Positions 6,691 to 14,331 of a stretch of DNA of 17,751 bases are shown one piece after another (positions within the stretch are counted from its first letter, which is position 1; each line of letters opens with the position of its first letter). Source of the stretch: a bacterium. GTDB taxonomy: Bacteria > Desulfobacterota > GWC2-55-46 > DRQE01. The notes beneath the pieces were generated by a model that was not told the origin of the DNA, searched no databases, and saw only the letters and a program-made list of their open reading frames with translations. The stretch spans positions 1-17,751 of the forward strand of contig JALUQR010000018.1 in assembly GCA_027017505.1 (NCBI GenBank), read 5' to 3'. Both the position numbers and the translations under genes were made by a program.

Positions 6691-7785
6691 TTATCTCCTC
6701 TCGTATCTGTAGTATGCTGAACATGTCCCCTCTGTTGAGACCATGCATGGTCCCCGCGGGGTTTCAGGGGTACACAGGGTTGAAAAAAGCCCACATTCAT
6801 CTGGCAGTATAACACCCCTCAGCACATCACCGCATCTACAGCCTGTTGAGGTGTAACTTACCTCAACCCTTCGTATGTAGAACCTCTTTTCCGCATCGTA
6901 CAGGGAGAACTCCTCCTTGAGCTTGAGCCCGCTATCCCGTATAAGGCCGAACCCGCGCCAGCCTGTGTCCACAACCCTGAAGAGCCTTTCAAGTATCCTC
7001 TTTGCCCTGAGATTGCCCTCAGGGGTTACCACCCTTGAGTACTCCACCTCTATTTCTGCCCTTCCCTCCTTTATCTGCCTTAAGAGCATGTATATACCGA
7101 GCAGTGCATCAAGTGGCTCAAAGCCTGCGACCACACAGGGTGTACTGTACTCCTCTGCAAGGAACCTGTAGGAGTCACTGCCTATTATGGTGGTTACATG
7201 TCCTGGGCATATGAAGCCATCTATGTTTATTTCTGCGGAGTCCATGAGGGCACGCATTGCAGGAGGAGTGAGCCTGTGAAGGGACAGGACCGAGAAGTTG
7301 TCCACCCCCTGTTCCACTGCCTTAAGCACTGTCATGCCCACCGTGGGTGCGGTGGTCTCAAAGCCCACCGCACAGAAGACCACCTCCTTTGCTGGCTCCC
7401 TTATGGCGAGCTTAAGTGCATCGAGTGGAGAGTAGACCACCCTTACATCCGAGCCCTCTGCCCTCACATCCTCAAGGGAGCCAAGACTGCCAGGAACCTT
7501 CAGCATATCCCCGAATGTGGCTATAATCACATCCCTGTTCTCCCTTGCAAACTCCACTATGGAGTCTATCTCCTCCTCTGTGGTAACACACACAGGACAG
7601 CCAGGCCCTGAAAGAAGCCTCACCCCAGGTGGCATGAGCCCCCTTATACCATACCTCGATATGGAATGGGTGTGGGTGCCACATATCTCCATGAGATTCA
7701 CACATCCCTTAACCCCTAAGGATTCTATTGCGTCAACTATTCCCCTCACAAGGGAGCTATCTCTGAACTCCTCCATGTACCTCAT
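6691..7785 (-). CDS. hypD: [NiFe] hydrogenase maturation protein HypD
   Basis: HypD is a [4Fe-4S] scaffold that, with HypC, holds the Fe(CN)2CO unit before transfer to the hydrogenase large subunit. Visible motifs are CGTHTHSISRYG with C35 and SGPGCPVCVT with C63 and C66, the conserved catalytic cysteines. A C-terminal cysteine-rich cluster region follows (C316, C318, C331, C338, C347, C355, including the CTPETPRGPCMVS stretch). The length, 364 residues, is normal. The ATG at 7785 overlaps the hypC stop in an ATGA arrangement; an in-frame ATG three codons later is an alternative. Adjacent hypC and hypE support the assignment fully. Confidence 0.97.
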   Translation of the reverse strand: MRYMEEFRDSSLVRGIVDAIESLGVKGCVNLMEICGTHTHSISRYGIRGLMPPGVRLLSGPGCPVCVTTEEEIDSIVEFARENRDVIIATFGDMLKVPGSLGSLEDVRAEGSDVRVVYSPLDALKLAIREPAKEVVFCAVGFETTAPTVGMTVLKAVEQGVDNFSVLSLHRLTPPAMRALMDSAEINIDGFICPGHVTTIIGSDSYRFLAEEYSTPCVVAGFEPLDALLGIYMLLRQIKEGRAEIEVEYSRVVTPEGNLRAKRILERLFRVVDTGWRGFGLIRDSGLKLKEEFSLYDAEKRFYIRRVEVSYTSTGCRCGDVLRGVILPDECGLFSTLCTPETPRGPCMVSTEGTCSAYYRYERR

Positions 7786-8003
7786 CTGCTGTGTCTGCCA
7801 ATGGTTCTTATAGTGTTAAGGGTTTCAACAGCCCTTTCGGGGTCTATCCTATGGATTATGAAACCTGCGTGCACTATGACATAGTCTCCGTTTTTGAGCC
7901 CGTCACAGAGGGCAGAGCAGACCCTTCTTCTTGCACCTGCGACATCCACCACCGCATGGTCTCCCTCAAGGCTTACCACAAGGGCTGGTATACCGAGACA
8001 CAC
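7782..8003 (-). CDS. hypC: Hydrogenase maturation chaperone HypC
   Basis: A 73-residue HypC/HybG/HupF chaperone that binds HypD and the hydrogenase large-subunit precursor and delivers the iron-ligand unit. It begins MCLGIPA, with the essential Cys2 exposed after Met removal, followed by the usual small beta-barrel (VVDVAGARRRVCSAL, then GDYVIVHAGFIIHRID). The start is a GTG at 8003, preceded by GGAGG at 8-nt spacing. It overlaps hypD by 4 nt. A 42-bp gap separates it from hypF with no clear promoter or hairpin. Confidence 0.96.
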   Translation of the reverse strand: MCLGIPALVVSLEGDHAVVDVAGARRRVCSALCDGLKNGDYVIVHAGFIIHRIDPERAVETLNTIRTIGRHSR

Positions 8004-8045
8004 CAGTGTTACCTCCAGTGAAGTGGGCTTACGGGGTTTAGATTA

Positions 8046-10331
8046 TCAACCTTTTTTCACTCTTTCAAGCCCTATAAGGGCCTGCCCGAGAGAGAGCCCA
8101 CCATCGTTTACAGGAAAGGCCCTGTTGTGGTAGACACCAAGCCCCATCCTCTCAAGCCTCTCTGTAACCTCCTCGAGCACAAGCATGTTCTGAAACACCC
8201 CGCCCGAGAGGGCAACATCCCTTATACCGGTTCGCTCGCAGAGTATGTCCACCACATCCACTATCATGAGCACAATGGTGTTGTGAAACCTTCGTGCCAC
8301 AGTTTCTGGGGGCACACCCCTTTTTACATCCTCCACTATTGCGTCCACCATGGGCAGGGTGTCCACCTCCATGGTGCCGTTCTCCCTTATCTGGAAGGGA
8401 TACACCCCTCTGTCACGGGTTCTTTCTGCAAGGCTGTTTAGAATCATCGCTGGCTCTGCCTCAAAACTTGCGGTATCCCTGAGCCCTGTAAGAGAGGCCA
8501 CCGCATCGAAGAGTCTTCCCGCACTGGATGTGAGCGGAGAGTTTATCCTCCTTTCAATAAGCTTTATCATTGCGTTAATGCCCCTCTCACCCACCCGCCT
8601 GACAAACTCCTCGGGATAGCAATCAAACCCTGTTCCGTAGAGTGCGTGCAGATAGGATACCGCCATTCTCCACGGCTCCTGAACCACCTTTTCACCACCT
8701 GGCATGGGTATGTAAAGAAGGTGTGCCTCCCTTGTAAACTCCCTTCGTGTTGCAACCATGAACTCTCCACCCCACACACAGCCATCGGTTCCGTAACCGG
8801 TGCCATCAAAACTCACACCCACAACCTCTCCTTCAAGGCCCCACTCTGCCATAACACTTCCAATATGTGCGTGATGATGCTGTATGGCAATGATATTTTC
8901 CTGCTCTATGGCATGCTCCCTTGCGTATTCTTTTGCAAACCTTGTGGTAAGGTAGTCGGGATGCATGTCATGGACCACTACTGTGGGCTCTATGGAGAAC
9001 AGTCTTTTCAGCTTCTCAAGGCTTTCCCTGAGGAACTCAAGGGTCTTGAGTGTGGATAACTCTCCTATATGCTGGCTCATTATGGCATAGCCAGAGGTTA
9101 CAAGTGTAATGCTCTGTTTCTTCTCTGCACCAAAGGCAACAAGCTCTGGCCCTTTTACTGTCATGCGTACCACCCTGGGGGTGTATCCCCTTGCACGCCT
9201 TATCACAAGGGAGCCCCTCTTTCCCGTCCTCACTATGGAGTCATCCACACGGGTGTGAATCGGGCGGTTGTGGAGGAGAAAGTAGTCTGCAATGGCTGAA
9301 AGCCCGTTGAGGGCCTCCTCGTTGGATATGGCTATGGGCTCATCTGTAAGGTTGCCACTTGTCATAACCAGTGCGGTAAAACCCTCTGTAAGAAGCCTGT
9401 GCAGTGGTGTGTAGGCAAGCATCACACCGAACATATCTATGTCAGGTGCTACAAGGGCTGAGAGGGAAGAACGGGGTAGCTTTCTTAACAGCACGATGGG
9501 GCTTTCAGGGGATGCAAGAAGCCTTTCCTCTGTATCATTCACCATGGCATACCTTTTTATCATCTCAATGCTACAAGACATCACTGCCAGTGGCTTTGTG
9601 GGGCGCCTTTTTCTCTGTCTCAGGAGTCTTACCGCCTGGTGATTTTCCGCATCGCAGGAGAGATGGAACCCGCCAAGCCCCTTTACCGCAACTATTGCAC
9701 CTTCTTTAAGAAGTGTCTGTGCCATCTGCAGGGCATCTCTGTCTTCACACAGGGTGTTGCCCTCTCTGTCTGTAAGCCACACCCTCGGGCCACACTGCCA
9801 GCACGCATTGGGCTGGGCATGGAAACGGCGGTCTGCAGGATTTGTGTATTCCTCAAGACAGTCCTTGCACATCTGGAATGTGCGCATGGTGGTGTTGCAC
9901 CTGTCGTAGGGAACCTCCTCTATTATGGAGTAGCGGGGGCCACAGTTGGTGCAGTTAATGAAGGGATAGAGGTATCTTCTGTCCTCTCTGGTAAAGAGCT
10001 CCCTGAGGCAGTCCTGACATATGGCCGTATCAGGCGGTATAACTGGCAGACTCTTCGAGCAGGTCTGGCTCTCTTTTATGGTGAAGCCCGAATACCTTAC
10101 GGGTCTTAAGTTTTCCACCGATAGGGACTCTATCCTTGCAAGCGGTGGATGACGGGTCTTGAGCTCTCCTATAAAGCCATCAATGTCTGTGCCCTCCACA
10201 TCTATGAGCACACCCTCTGAATCGTTAAGACAGAACCCCCTGAGGCTGTATTTTTCTGCAAGGCTGTACACAAAGGGCCTGAACCCCACACCCTGCACAA
10301 TCCCCTTTATGCGTATTCTCACCCTCTGCAT
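8046..10331 (-). CDS. hypF: Carbamoyltransferase HypF
   Basis: HypF converts carbamoyl phosphate and ATP to carbamoyl-AMP and transfers the carbamoyl group to HypE, starting synthesis of the CN ligands. Domains in order: acylphosphatase-like (1-90, GIVQGVGFRPFVYSLAEKY); two C4 zinc fingers (C105, C108, C127, C130 and C155, C158, C177, C180); YrdC-like (about 200-385, KGLGGFHLSCDA and KRRPTKPLAVM); and Kae1-like (about 397-755), with HHHAH at 485-489, FDGTGYGTDG at 508-517 and LSGGVFQN near the C-terminus. At 761 residues it is full length. The ATG at 10331 overlaps the upstream protease gene by 13 nt, so the two are probably translated together. Confidence 0.98.
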   Translation of the reverse strand: MQRVRIRIKGIVQGVGFRPFVYSLAEKYSLRGFCLNDSEGVLIDVEGTDIDGFIGELKTRHPPLARIESLSVENLRPVRYSGFTIKESQTCSKSLPVIPPDTAICQDCLRELFTREDRRYLYPFINCTNCGPRYSIIEEVPYDRCNTTMRTFQMCKDCLEEYTNPADRRFHAQPNACWQCGPRVWLTDREGNTLCEDRDALQMAQTLLKEGAIVAVKGLGGFHLSCDAENHQAVRLLRQRKRRPTKPLAVMSCSIEMIKRYAMVNDTEERLLASPESPIVLLRKLPRSSLSALVAPDIDMFGVMLAYTPLHRLLTEGFTALVMTSGNLTDEPIAISNEEALNGLSAIADYFLLHNRPIHTRVDDSIVRTGKRGSLVIRRARGYTPRVVRMTVKGPELVAFGAEKKQSITLVTSGYAIMSQHIGELSTLKTLEFLRESLEKLKRLFSIEPTVVVHDMHPDYLTTRFAKEYAREHAIEQENIIAIQHHHAHIGSVMAEWGLEGEVVGVSFDGTGYGTDGCVWGGEFMVATRREFTREAHLLYIPMPGGEKVVQEPWRMAVSYLHALYGTGFDCYPEEFVRRVGERGINAMIKLIERRINSPLTSSAGRLFDAVASLTGLRDTASFEAEPAMILNSLAERTRDRGVYPFQIRENGTMEVDTLPMVDAIVEDVKRGVPPETVARRFHNTIVLMIVDVVDILCERTGIRDVALSGGVFQNMLVLEEVTERLERMGLGVYHNRAFPVNDGGLSLGQALIGLERVKKG

Positions 10332-10819
10332 CTTTTCTTTCGCAGTCTTACCCCGCTCTTTTTAACCTCTCTTCTTATTGCCTCTGCAAGAAGTGGTAGC
10401 CTGAGCCTTATAAGGGGAGATAGCTCTGTGGAGGGTGAAAGCTCCATGGGCTCCATTCCTGCAAGCACTATGTCGAGTTTTTTGCGAAGGGTTCTTGAAA
10501 GCCCCACAAGCTCGTTTATACCCAGCTGATGGAGGCTGAAAAGGGGTCTTATGTGGGATGGCACCTCCCTGAGCTCAAAGCTGTAGACAAATCCAGGCGG
10601 GTTTCCACCCCTTATGGCATCCACTATTATGACCTTCTTTGCATCCATAAGACAGTCCACAAGCGAAAGCCCCATGGTTCCACCGTCAAGGAGGGTGAGC
10701 TCCTGCGGGATGTGGTAGTTTTTCTCCAGGTATTCCAGGGTTCTCACCCCGAGACCTTCATCGGAAAACAGGATGTTCCCCACACCAACTATGAGTATGG
10801 AGTCCTTCTTCCTCTGCAT
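10319..10819 (-). CDS. Hydrogenase maturation endopeptidase, M52 (HyaD/HybD) family
   Basis: A nickel-dependent-recognition protease that removes the C-terminal extension of the [NiFe] hydrogenase large subunit after metal insertion. It has the N-terminal VGVGNILFSDEGLG motif with E21, DGGTMGLSL (45-53), VDA with D67, and SLHQLG with H97; E, D and H are the nickel-sensing triad of this family. The 166 residues match HybD/HyaD size, with a basic Lys/Arg-rich tail. Its presence implies that the genome encodes a processed [NiFe] hydrogenase, probably group 1 or similar, outside this window. It leads the hypFCDE set and lies 18 bp after the symporter gene. Which large subunit it processes cannot be told from here. 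Confidence 0.93.
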   Translation of the reverse strand: MQRKKDSILIVGVGNILFSDEGLGVRTLEYLEKNYHIPQELTLLDGGTMGLSLVDCLMDAKKVIIVDAIRGGNPPGFVYSFELREVPSHIRPLFSLHQLGINELVGLSRTLRKKLDIVLAGMEPMELSPSTELSPLIRLRLPLLAEAIRREVKKSGVRLRKKRCRG

Positions 10820-10825
10820 ATCCAG

Positions 10826-10834
10826 ATTATAGCA
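10826..10834 (-). promoter_or_regulatory. Extended -10 element abutting the hydrogenase protease start
   Basis: TGCTATAAT on the minus strand (TGn plus a perfect TATAAT) ends 6 bp before the ATG at 10819, so the predicted start site falls on or next to the ATG. There is no strong Shine-Dalgarno. It overlaps the last codons of the symporter gene region and its 18-bp gap. No -35 is visible, as is common for extended -10 promoters. It could drive the protease-hypFCDE unit as a leaderless mRNA. Confidence 0.4.
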
Positions 10835-10837
10835 GAT

Positions 10838-12463
10838 TTACACGGAGCTTTCCTTCTCCTCGCCAAGTATCGTGTAGGCTATGTTGCATATGTAAGAGTT
10901 TATCCTCTTGAGATTGGTAAGTATGTCAAGGTGTATGGCACTTGTATCTATGGATTCCTTGAGCCCCCTGTGGAGTCTGTCAATGTGTGCCTGGCGAAGT
11001 TTTCTCTCGAGTTCTGCGAATTTTGCCTTTCGCTGTAGAAGTCTTCGGGCAAGTTCCCTGTCGCTGTTGGTGAAGGTTACAACCCCTATTTCAAAGTTTT
11101 CGAGCACACGCTCATGGAGTTCCTCTATCTCGCGCATGCCCTCTTCAGAGAAGGAGAGCTGGTTTTCCATCTTCTTGAGTGCAAGCTCCATTAGGTTCTT
11201 GTCTATAACATCGCCTATGTTTTCCATGTTGTTGGTGAATGCCAGTATTTCGAACTCACGCTGTGCCTGTTCTTCGGTAAGGCTCTCGCGTGAGAGTTTT
11301 GTAAGGTATAGCTTTATCTCTCTGTCAAGAAGGTCCACATCGTTGTCTCTTTCCTGGAGTCTTTCGCAGAGTTCTCTGTCGTCCTTTTTGAAGACCATTA
11401 TGGAGTCCTTAATCATCTCCTGCACCATGTCTGCCACCCTGAGTGCCTCTCTTGATGCCTGTCCCAGTGCAAGCGAGGGTGTGGTAAGAACCAGCGGGTC
11501 AAGGTATTTTGGCCCCATCCTGTGGGGCTCTCTCTCCTCAGGGATGAGGTATCTCACCACAGCGGTGAATATGGATGTGAGGGGAAGAAAGAGTACCGCT
11601 ATACCCATGTTGAAGAATGTGTGTGCATAGGCTATCTGTCTTGGCACATCTGTAGATACCATCCTTACAAGCTCTGTGAATGGCTCTATAAATGGCAGTA
11701 TAACCAGAACACCTGCAATCTTAAAGAGTATGTGTGCAAGGGCAACCCTTTTTGCATCCACTGTGGAACCCATGCTGGAGATTATGGCTGTAACACAGGT
11801 TCCTATGTTTGCCCCGAGCACTACTGGTATGGCTGTCTCAAGGGTGAGAACCCCTGAATAAGATGCGGATATGGCTATACCCAGTATCGCAGCACTTGAA
11901 TGAAGCAGGGCGGTAACAAGTGCTGATATTACTATACCTGCAAAGAGGTCTTCCCCTATGCCTGCTATTATACCTGTCATAACAGGGCTCTCTGCATGGG
12001 GGCCGAAGGTATCTATGAGTATCTTTATGGCAAAAAACACGAAGCCAAAACCGAGTATGGCTGTGCCCGCATGCTGTAATTCTCCCCTTCTGAAGAGAAG
12101 TCTTATGAGCACACCTGCTCCCACAAACCCTATGGCGTAGTCGTATATCCTGAAGGCTATTATCTGCACCGTTATGGTGGTTCCTATGTCTGCTCCGAGT
12201 ATCACCCCCATTGTCTGTGGCAGTCCTATAAGGCCAGAGCCCACAAGTCCAACGAGCATAACCGTTGTTGCACTTGAGCTCTGCAGAATGGCGGTTATAA
12301 CAGCACCCACAAGCACGCCACGCACCCTGTTTGCAGTTGCGGTAAGAAGAAATCCCCTGAGCCTTGCACCGCATGCCTTCTGAAGCCCGTCTCCCACAAG
12401 GTGCATGCCATAGAGAAGAAGAAATACCCCGCCAAATATGTTCAGAAGTGTGATGGTGCTCAT
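10838..12463 (-). CDS. Na+/phosphate symporter (PNaS family, NptA/YjbB-like) with PhoU-like C-terminus
   Basis: A sodium-driven phosphate transporter of the inner membrane, 541 residues. The N-terminal two thirds (about 1-310) is an internally repeated bundle of hydrophobic helices with the paired family signatures: QSSS (61-64) with GADIGTT (90-96), and HSSA (188-191) with GANIGT (217-222). After about residue 330 the protein becomes soluble and helical, with two PhoU-like repeats (starts near ASREALRVADMVQEM; contains TNNMENIGDVIDKNL), often linked to control of phosphate flux. The ATG at 12463 follows AGGGGG. It is divergent from eno and precedes the hydrogenase protease by 18 bp on the same strand, so read-through into the hyp genes is possible. 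Arsenate or other anions cannot be excluded as substrates. Confidence 0.93.
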   Translation of the reverse strand: MSTITLLNIFGGVFLLLYGMHLVGDGLQKACGARLRGFLLTATANRVRGVLVGAVITAILQSSSATTVMLVGLVGSGLIGLPQTMGVILGADIGTTITVQIIAFRIYDYAIGFVGAGVLIRLLFRRGELQHAGTAILGFGFVFFAIKILIDTFGPHAESPVMTGIIAGIGEDLFAGIVISALVTALLHSSAAILGIAISASYSGVLTLETAIPVVLGANIGTCVTAIISSMGSTVDAKRVALAHILFKIAGVLVILPFIEPFTELVRMVSTDVPRQIAYAHTFFNMGIAVLFLPLTSIFTAVVRYLIPEEREPHRMGPKYLDPLVLTTPSLALGQASREALRVADMVQEMIKDSIMVFKKDDRELCERLQERDNDVDLLDREIKLYLTKLSRESLTEEQAQREFEILAFTNNMENIGDVIDKNLMELALKKMENQLSFSEEGMREIEELHERVLENFEIGVVTFTNSDRELARRLLQRKAKFAELERKLRQAHIDRLHRGLKESIDTSAIHLDILTNLKRINSYICNIAYTILGEEKESSV

Positions 12464-12489
12464 AAAAAAGCCCCCTGTGTGTTACCTCT

Positions 12490-12518
12490 AATAAATATTA
12501 TATCGCACGGTATGTCAA
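12490..12518 (-). promoter_or_regulatory. Putative symporter promoter
   Basis: On the minus strand a perfect TTGACA (12518-12513) is followed after 17 bp by TTTATT (12495-12490), a 4/6 match to TATAAT. A perfect TATAAT at 12502-12497 is also present but only 10 bp from this -35. The start would be about 20 nt before the ATG. It is back to back with the eno promoter. Confidence 0.45.
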
Positions 12519-12522
12519 ATAC

Positions 12523-12550
12523 TTGCTTTTTTTCTGCCTGAAAGTATAAT
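12523..12550 (+). promoter_or_regulatory. Putative eno promoter
   Basis: TTGCTT (12523-12528), a 16-bp spacer and a perfect TATAAT (12545-12550). The predicted start is near 12557, leaving a leader of about 40 nt with a strong AAGGAGG ribosome site at 12587-12593 before the ATG at 12598. Its -35 is only 4 bp from the outward-facing TTGACA of the symporter. Confidence 0.6.
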
Positions 12551-12597
12551 AAGAGTAGCCTTTTCTGCCCATATACTTTACACAACAAGGAGGAGTT

Positions 12598-13878
12598 ATG
12601 GCAACAATAGTTGAGGTGTTTGCACGCGAAATACTTGACTCAAGGGGAAACCCCACCGTTGAGGTGGAGGTCATAACAGAGAGTGGCTTTACTGGAATCG
12701 CACAGGTTCCATCAGGTGCATCCACCGGAAGGTTTGAGGCTGTGGAGCTGAGGGATGGAGACAGAAAGAGATACTCTGGAAAGGGTGTTAGAAAGGCTGT
12801 AAGGAATGTGGAGGAACGCATAGCCCCTGAAATCATAGGGCTTGATGTGAGGGAGCAGGCCCTTATAGACCAGCTTCTCATAGAGCTTGATGGCACACCC
12901 AACAAAAAACGGCTCGGTGCAAATGCCATACTCGGGGTCTCCCTTGCGGTTGCAAAGGCAGGCTCACAGGCCACTGGTCTACCCCTTTATGCATACATAG
13001 GTGGTGTTGGTGCAAGAACACTTCCAGTGCCCCTTATGAACATAATAAACGGTGGTGTGCATGCGGACAACAACCTTGACATACAGGAGTTCATGATAGT
13101 GCCTGCTGGTGCAGGCAGTTTCAGCGAAAGCCTGAGGATGGGTGCAGAGGTCTTTCACACACTCAAAGAGATACTCCACAAAAGGGGGCTCTCCACAGCG
13201 GTGGGTGATGAGGGTGGCTTTGCCCCGAACCTTTCAACCAACAGTGAGGCAATAGAGCTCATCCTTGAGGCCATAAAGAAGGCAGGCTACAGGGCTGGAA
13301 AGGATGTGTTCATAGCACTTGATGTGGCATCCACGGAACTCTACAGGAGGGGAAAATACACCATCGAGGGCAGAACCCTCGATTCAGAGGGTATGGTGGA
13401 CTACCTTGAGGGGCTCGTTGATGCCTATCCCATAATATCCATCGAGGACGGCATGGCAGAAGAGGACTGGCAGGGCTGGAAGCTCCTTACAGAGAGGCTC
13501 TCGCACAGGGTACAGCTTGTGGGTGATGACCTCTTTGTTACCAACACAGAAAGGCTCGCCCGTGGCATAAGAGAGCTTGTTGCAAACTCCATACTCATAA
13601 AGCTCAACCAGATAGGCACCCTTACCGAAACCCTTGATGCGGTTGATATGGCACACAAGGCAGGCTACACCACCATAATATCCCACAGAAGTGGAGAGAC
13701 AGAGGATACCACCATAAGCGATGTGAGTGTGGCTGTAAACTCAGGCCAGATTAAAACAGGCTCACTTTCAAGAACGGACAGGCTTGCAAAGTACAACCAG
13801 CTTTTAAGAATAGAAGAGGAGCTCGGCTCAACCGCAAGGTTTGGCGGGCTCTCTTCGTTCAGAACCGTTGCGGGCTGA
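12598..13878 (+). CDS. eno: Enolase (phosphopyruvate hydratase)
   Basis: Cytoplasmic glycolytic and gluconeogenic enzyme interconverting 2-phosphoglycerate and phosphoenolpyruvate with Mg2+. Family segments run in order: REILDSRGNPTVEVEV at the N-terminus, VPSGASTGRFEAVELRDGD (mobile loop with the catalytic Ser), GANAILGVSLAVA, MNIINGGVHADNNLDIQEFM, VGDEGGFAPNL with the catalytic Glu, SIEDGMAEEDW and VGDDLFVTN with Mg2+ ligands, LIKLNQIGTLTET with the catalytic Lys, and SHRSGETEDT. The length, 426 residues, is normal. The ATG at 12598 follows a strong AAGGAGG. A Mth938-like gene follows after 5 nt, forming a two-gene unit. Confidence 0.99.
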   Translation: MATIVEVFAREILDSRGNPTVEVEVITESGFTGIAQVPSGASTGRFEAVELRDGDRKRYSGKGVRKAVRNVEERIAPEIIGLDVREQALIDQLLIELDGTPNKKRLGANAILGVSLAVAKAGSQATGLPLYAYIGGVGARTLPVPLMNIINGGVHADNNLDIQEFMIVPAGAGSFSESLRMGAEVFHTLKEILHKRGLSTAVGDEGGFAPNLSTNSEAIELILEAIKKAGYRAGKDVFIALDVASTELYRRGKYTIEGRTLDSEGMVDYLEGLVDAYPIISIEDGMAEEDWQGWKLLTERLSHRVQLVGDDLFVTNTERLARGIRELVANSILIKLNQIGTLTETLDAVDMAHKAGYTTIISHRSGETEDTTISDVSVAVNSGQIKTGSLSRTDRLAKYNQLLRIEEELGSTARFGGLSSFRTVAG

Positions 13879-13883
13879 CACCA

Positions 13884-14225
13884 ATGGCAAGGATAAACTC
13901 CTACAGCTTTGGCTTCATGGATGTGGATGGCGTTGCCTATACCACAGACCTCATAATACTTCCCTCCAGGGTGATACCCAACTGGTGGAGGAAGGAGGGA
14001 CACACACTCTGCGTTGAAGACCTGGAAAGTGTGCTCGGCGAAAGCCCACAGGTGCTCGTTATAGGCACTGGCTACGATGGCAGACTCAGGGTAACAGAAG
14101 AGGTAAAGGAGACCGCCAGAAGAGCAGGTATAAGGCTCATCATAGAGCCCACGCTTTCTGCCTGGAAGACCTTCAACGAGCTCGAGGAAGAACGCAAGGC
14201 AGGCGCATTTCACCTTACCTGCTGA
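13884..14225 (+). CDS. Mth938-like domain-containing protein
   Basis: A 113-residue protein of the Mth938-like (DUF498/NDUFAF3) family, small alpha/beta proteins related to a mitochondrial complex I assembly factor; the bacterial function is not established. It shows the N-terminal INSYSFGFMDVDGVAYTTDLII beta segment, IPNWWRKEGHTL, the central VLVIGTGYDGRLRV motif, and an ending like EPTLSAWKTFNEL followed by the hallmark AGAFHLTC. It starts 5 nt after eno with little ribosome site of its own, so it is probably translationally linked to eno. The pairing with eno gives no functional clue that I can defend. Confidence 0.85.
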   Translation: MARINSYSFGFMDVDGVAYTTDLIILPSRVIPNWWRKEGHTLCVEDLESVLGESPQVLVIGTGYDGRLRVTEEVKETARRAGIRLIIEPTLSAWKTFNELEEERKAGAFHLTC

Positions 14226-14240
14226 CCAGGGGGTGTCATC

Positions 14241-14270
14241 TTGTAAGGGTTCCCTGTTTTGTGGTATAAT
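14241..14270 (+). promoter_or_regulatory. Putative promoter of the CNNM/CorC gene
   Basis: TTGTAA (14241-14246), an 18-bp spacer and a perfect TATAAT (14265-14270) preceded by TGG, so also an extended -10. The predicted start is near 14277, giving a leader of about 55 nt that ends in AAGGAGG (14321-14327) just before the GTG start. One arm of an inverted repeat (14249-14259) fills the spacer. Confidence 0.6.
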
Positions 14271-14306
14271 TGGGGGTGAAAGGTTTCTGTTTTTTAAACA
14301 GGGAAC
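14249..14306. repeat. 11-bp perfect inverted repeat bracketing the CorC promoter -10 and start site
   Basis: GTTCCCTGTTT at 14249-14259 is matched by its exact reverse complement AAACAGGGAAC at 14296-14306, separated by 36 bp. A third, imperfect copy (GTTTCTGTTT, 14283-14292 region) forms a local 6-bp hairpin with the second arm: CTGTTT 14287-14292, a 3-nt loop, AAACAG 14296-14301. The second arm is followed by TTTTC. It could be a paired operator, a leader RNA structure, or a weak long-loop terminator for the eno unit. Confidence 0.6.
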
Positions 14307-14331
14307 TTTTCAAGTCTCACAAGGAGGATAG

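Noticed and set aside
12464..12597. Riboswitch or small RNA in the eno leader
   Set aside because: The predicted leader is only about 40 nt and shows no conserved stems that I can identify.
13665..14213. 182-codon minus-strand frame across the end of eno and the Mth938-like gene
   Set aside because: It covers two well-supported genes in antisense, has low-complexity composition and matches no family I know.
14249..14310. Classical rho-independent terminator after the Mth938-like gene
   Set aside because: The stem arms are 36 bp apart, only four Ts follow, and a strong promoter lies in the loop, so I list it as an inverted repeat and not as a terminator.
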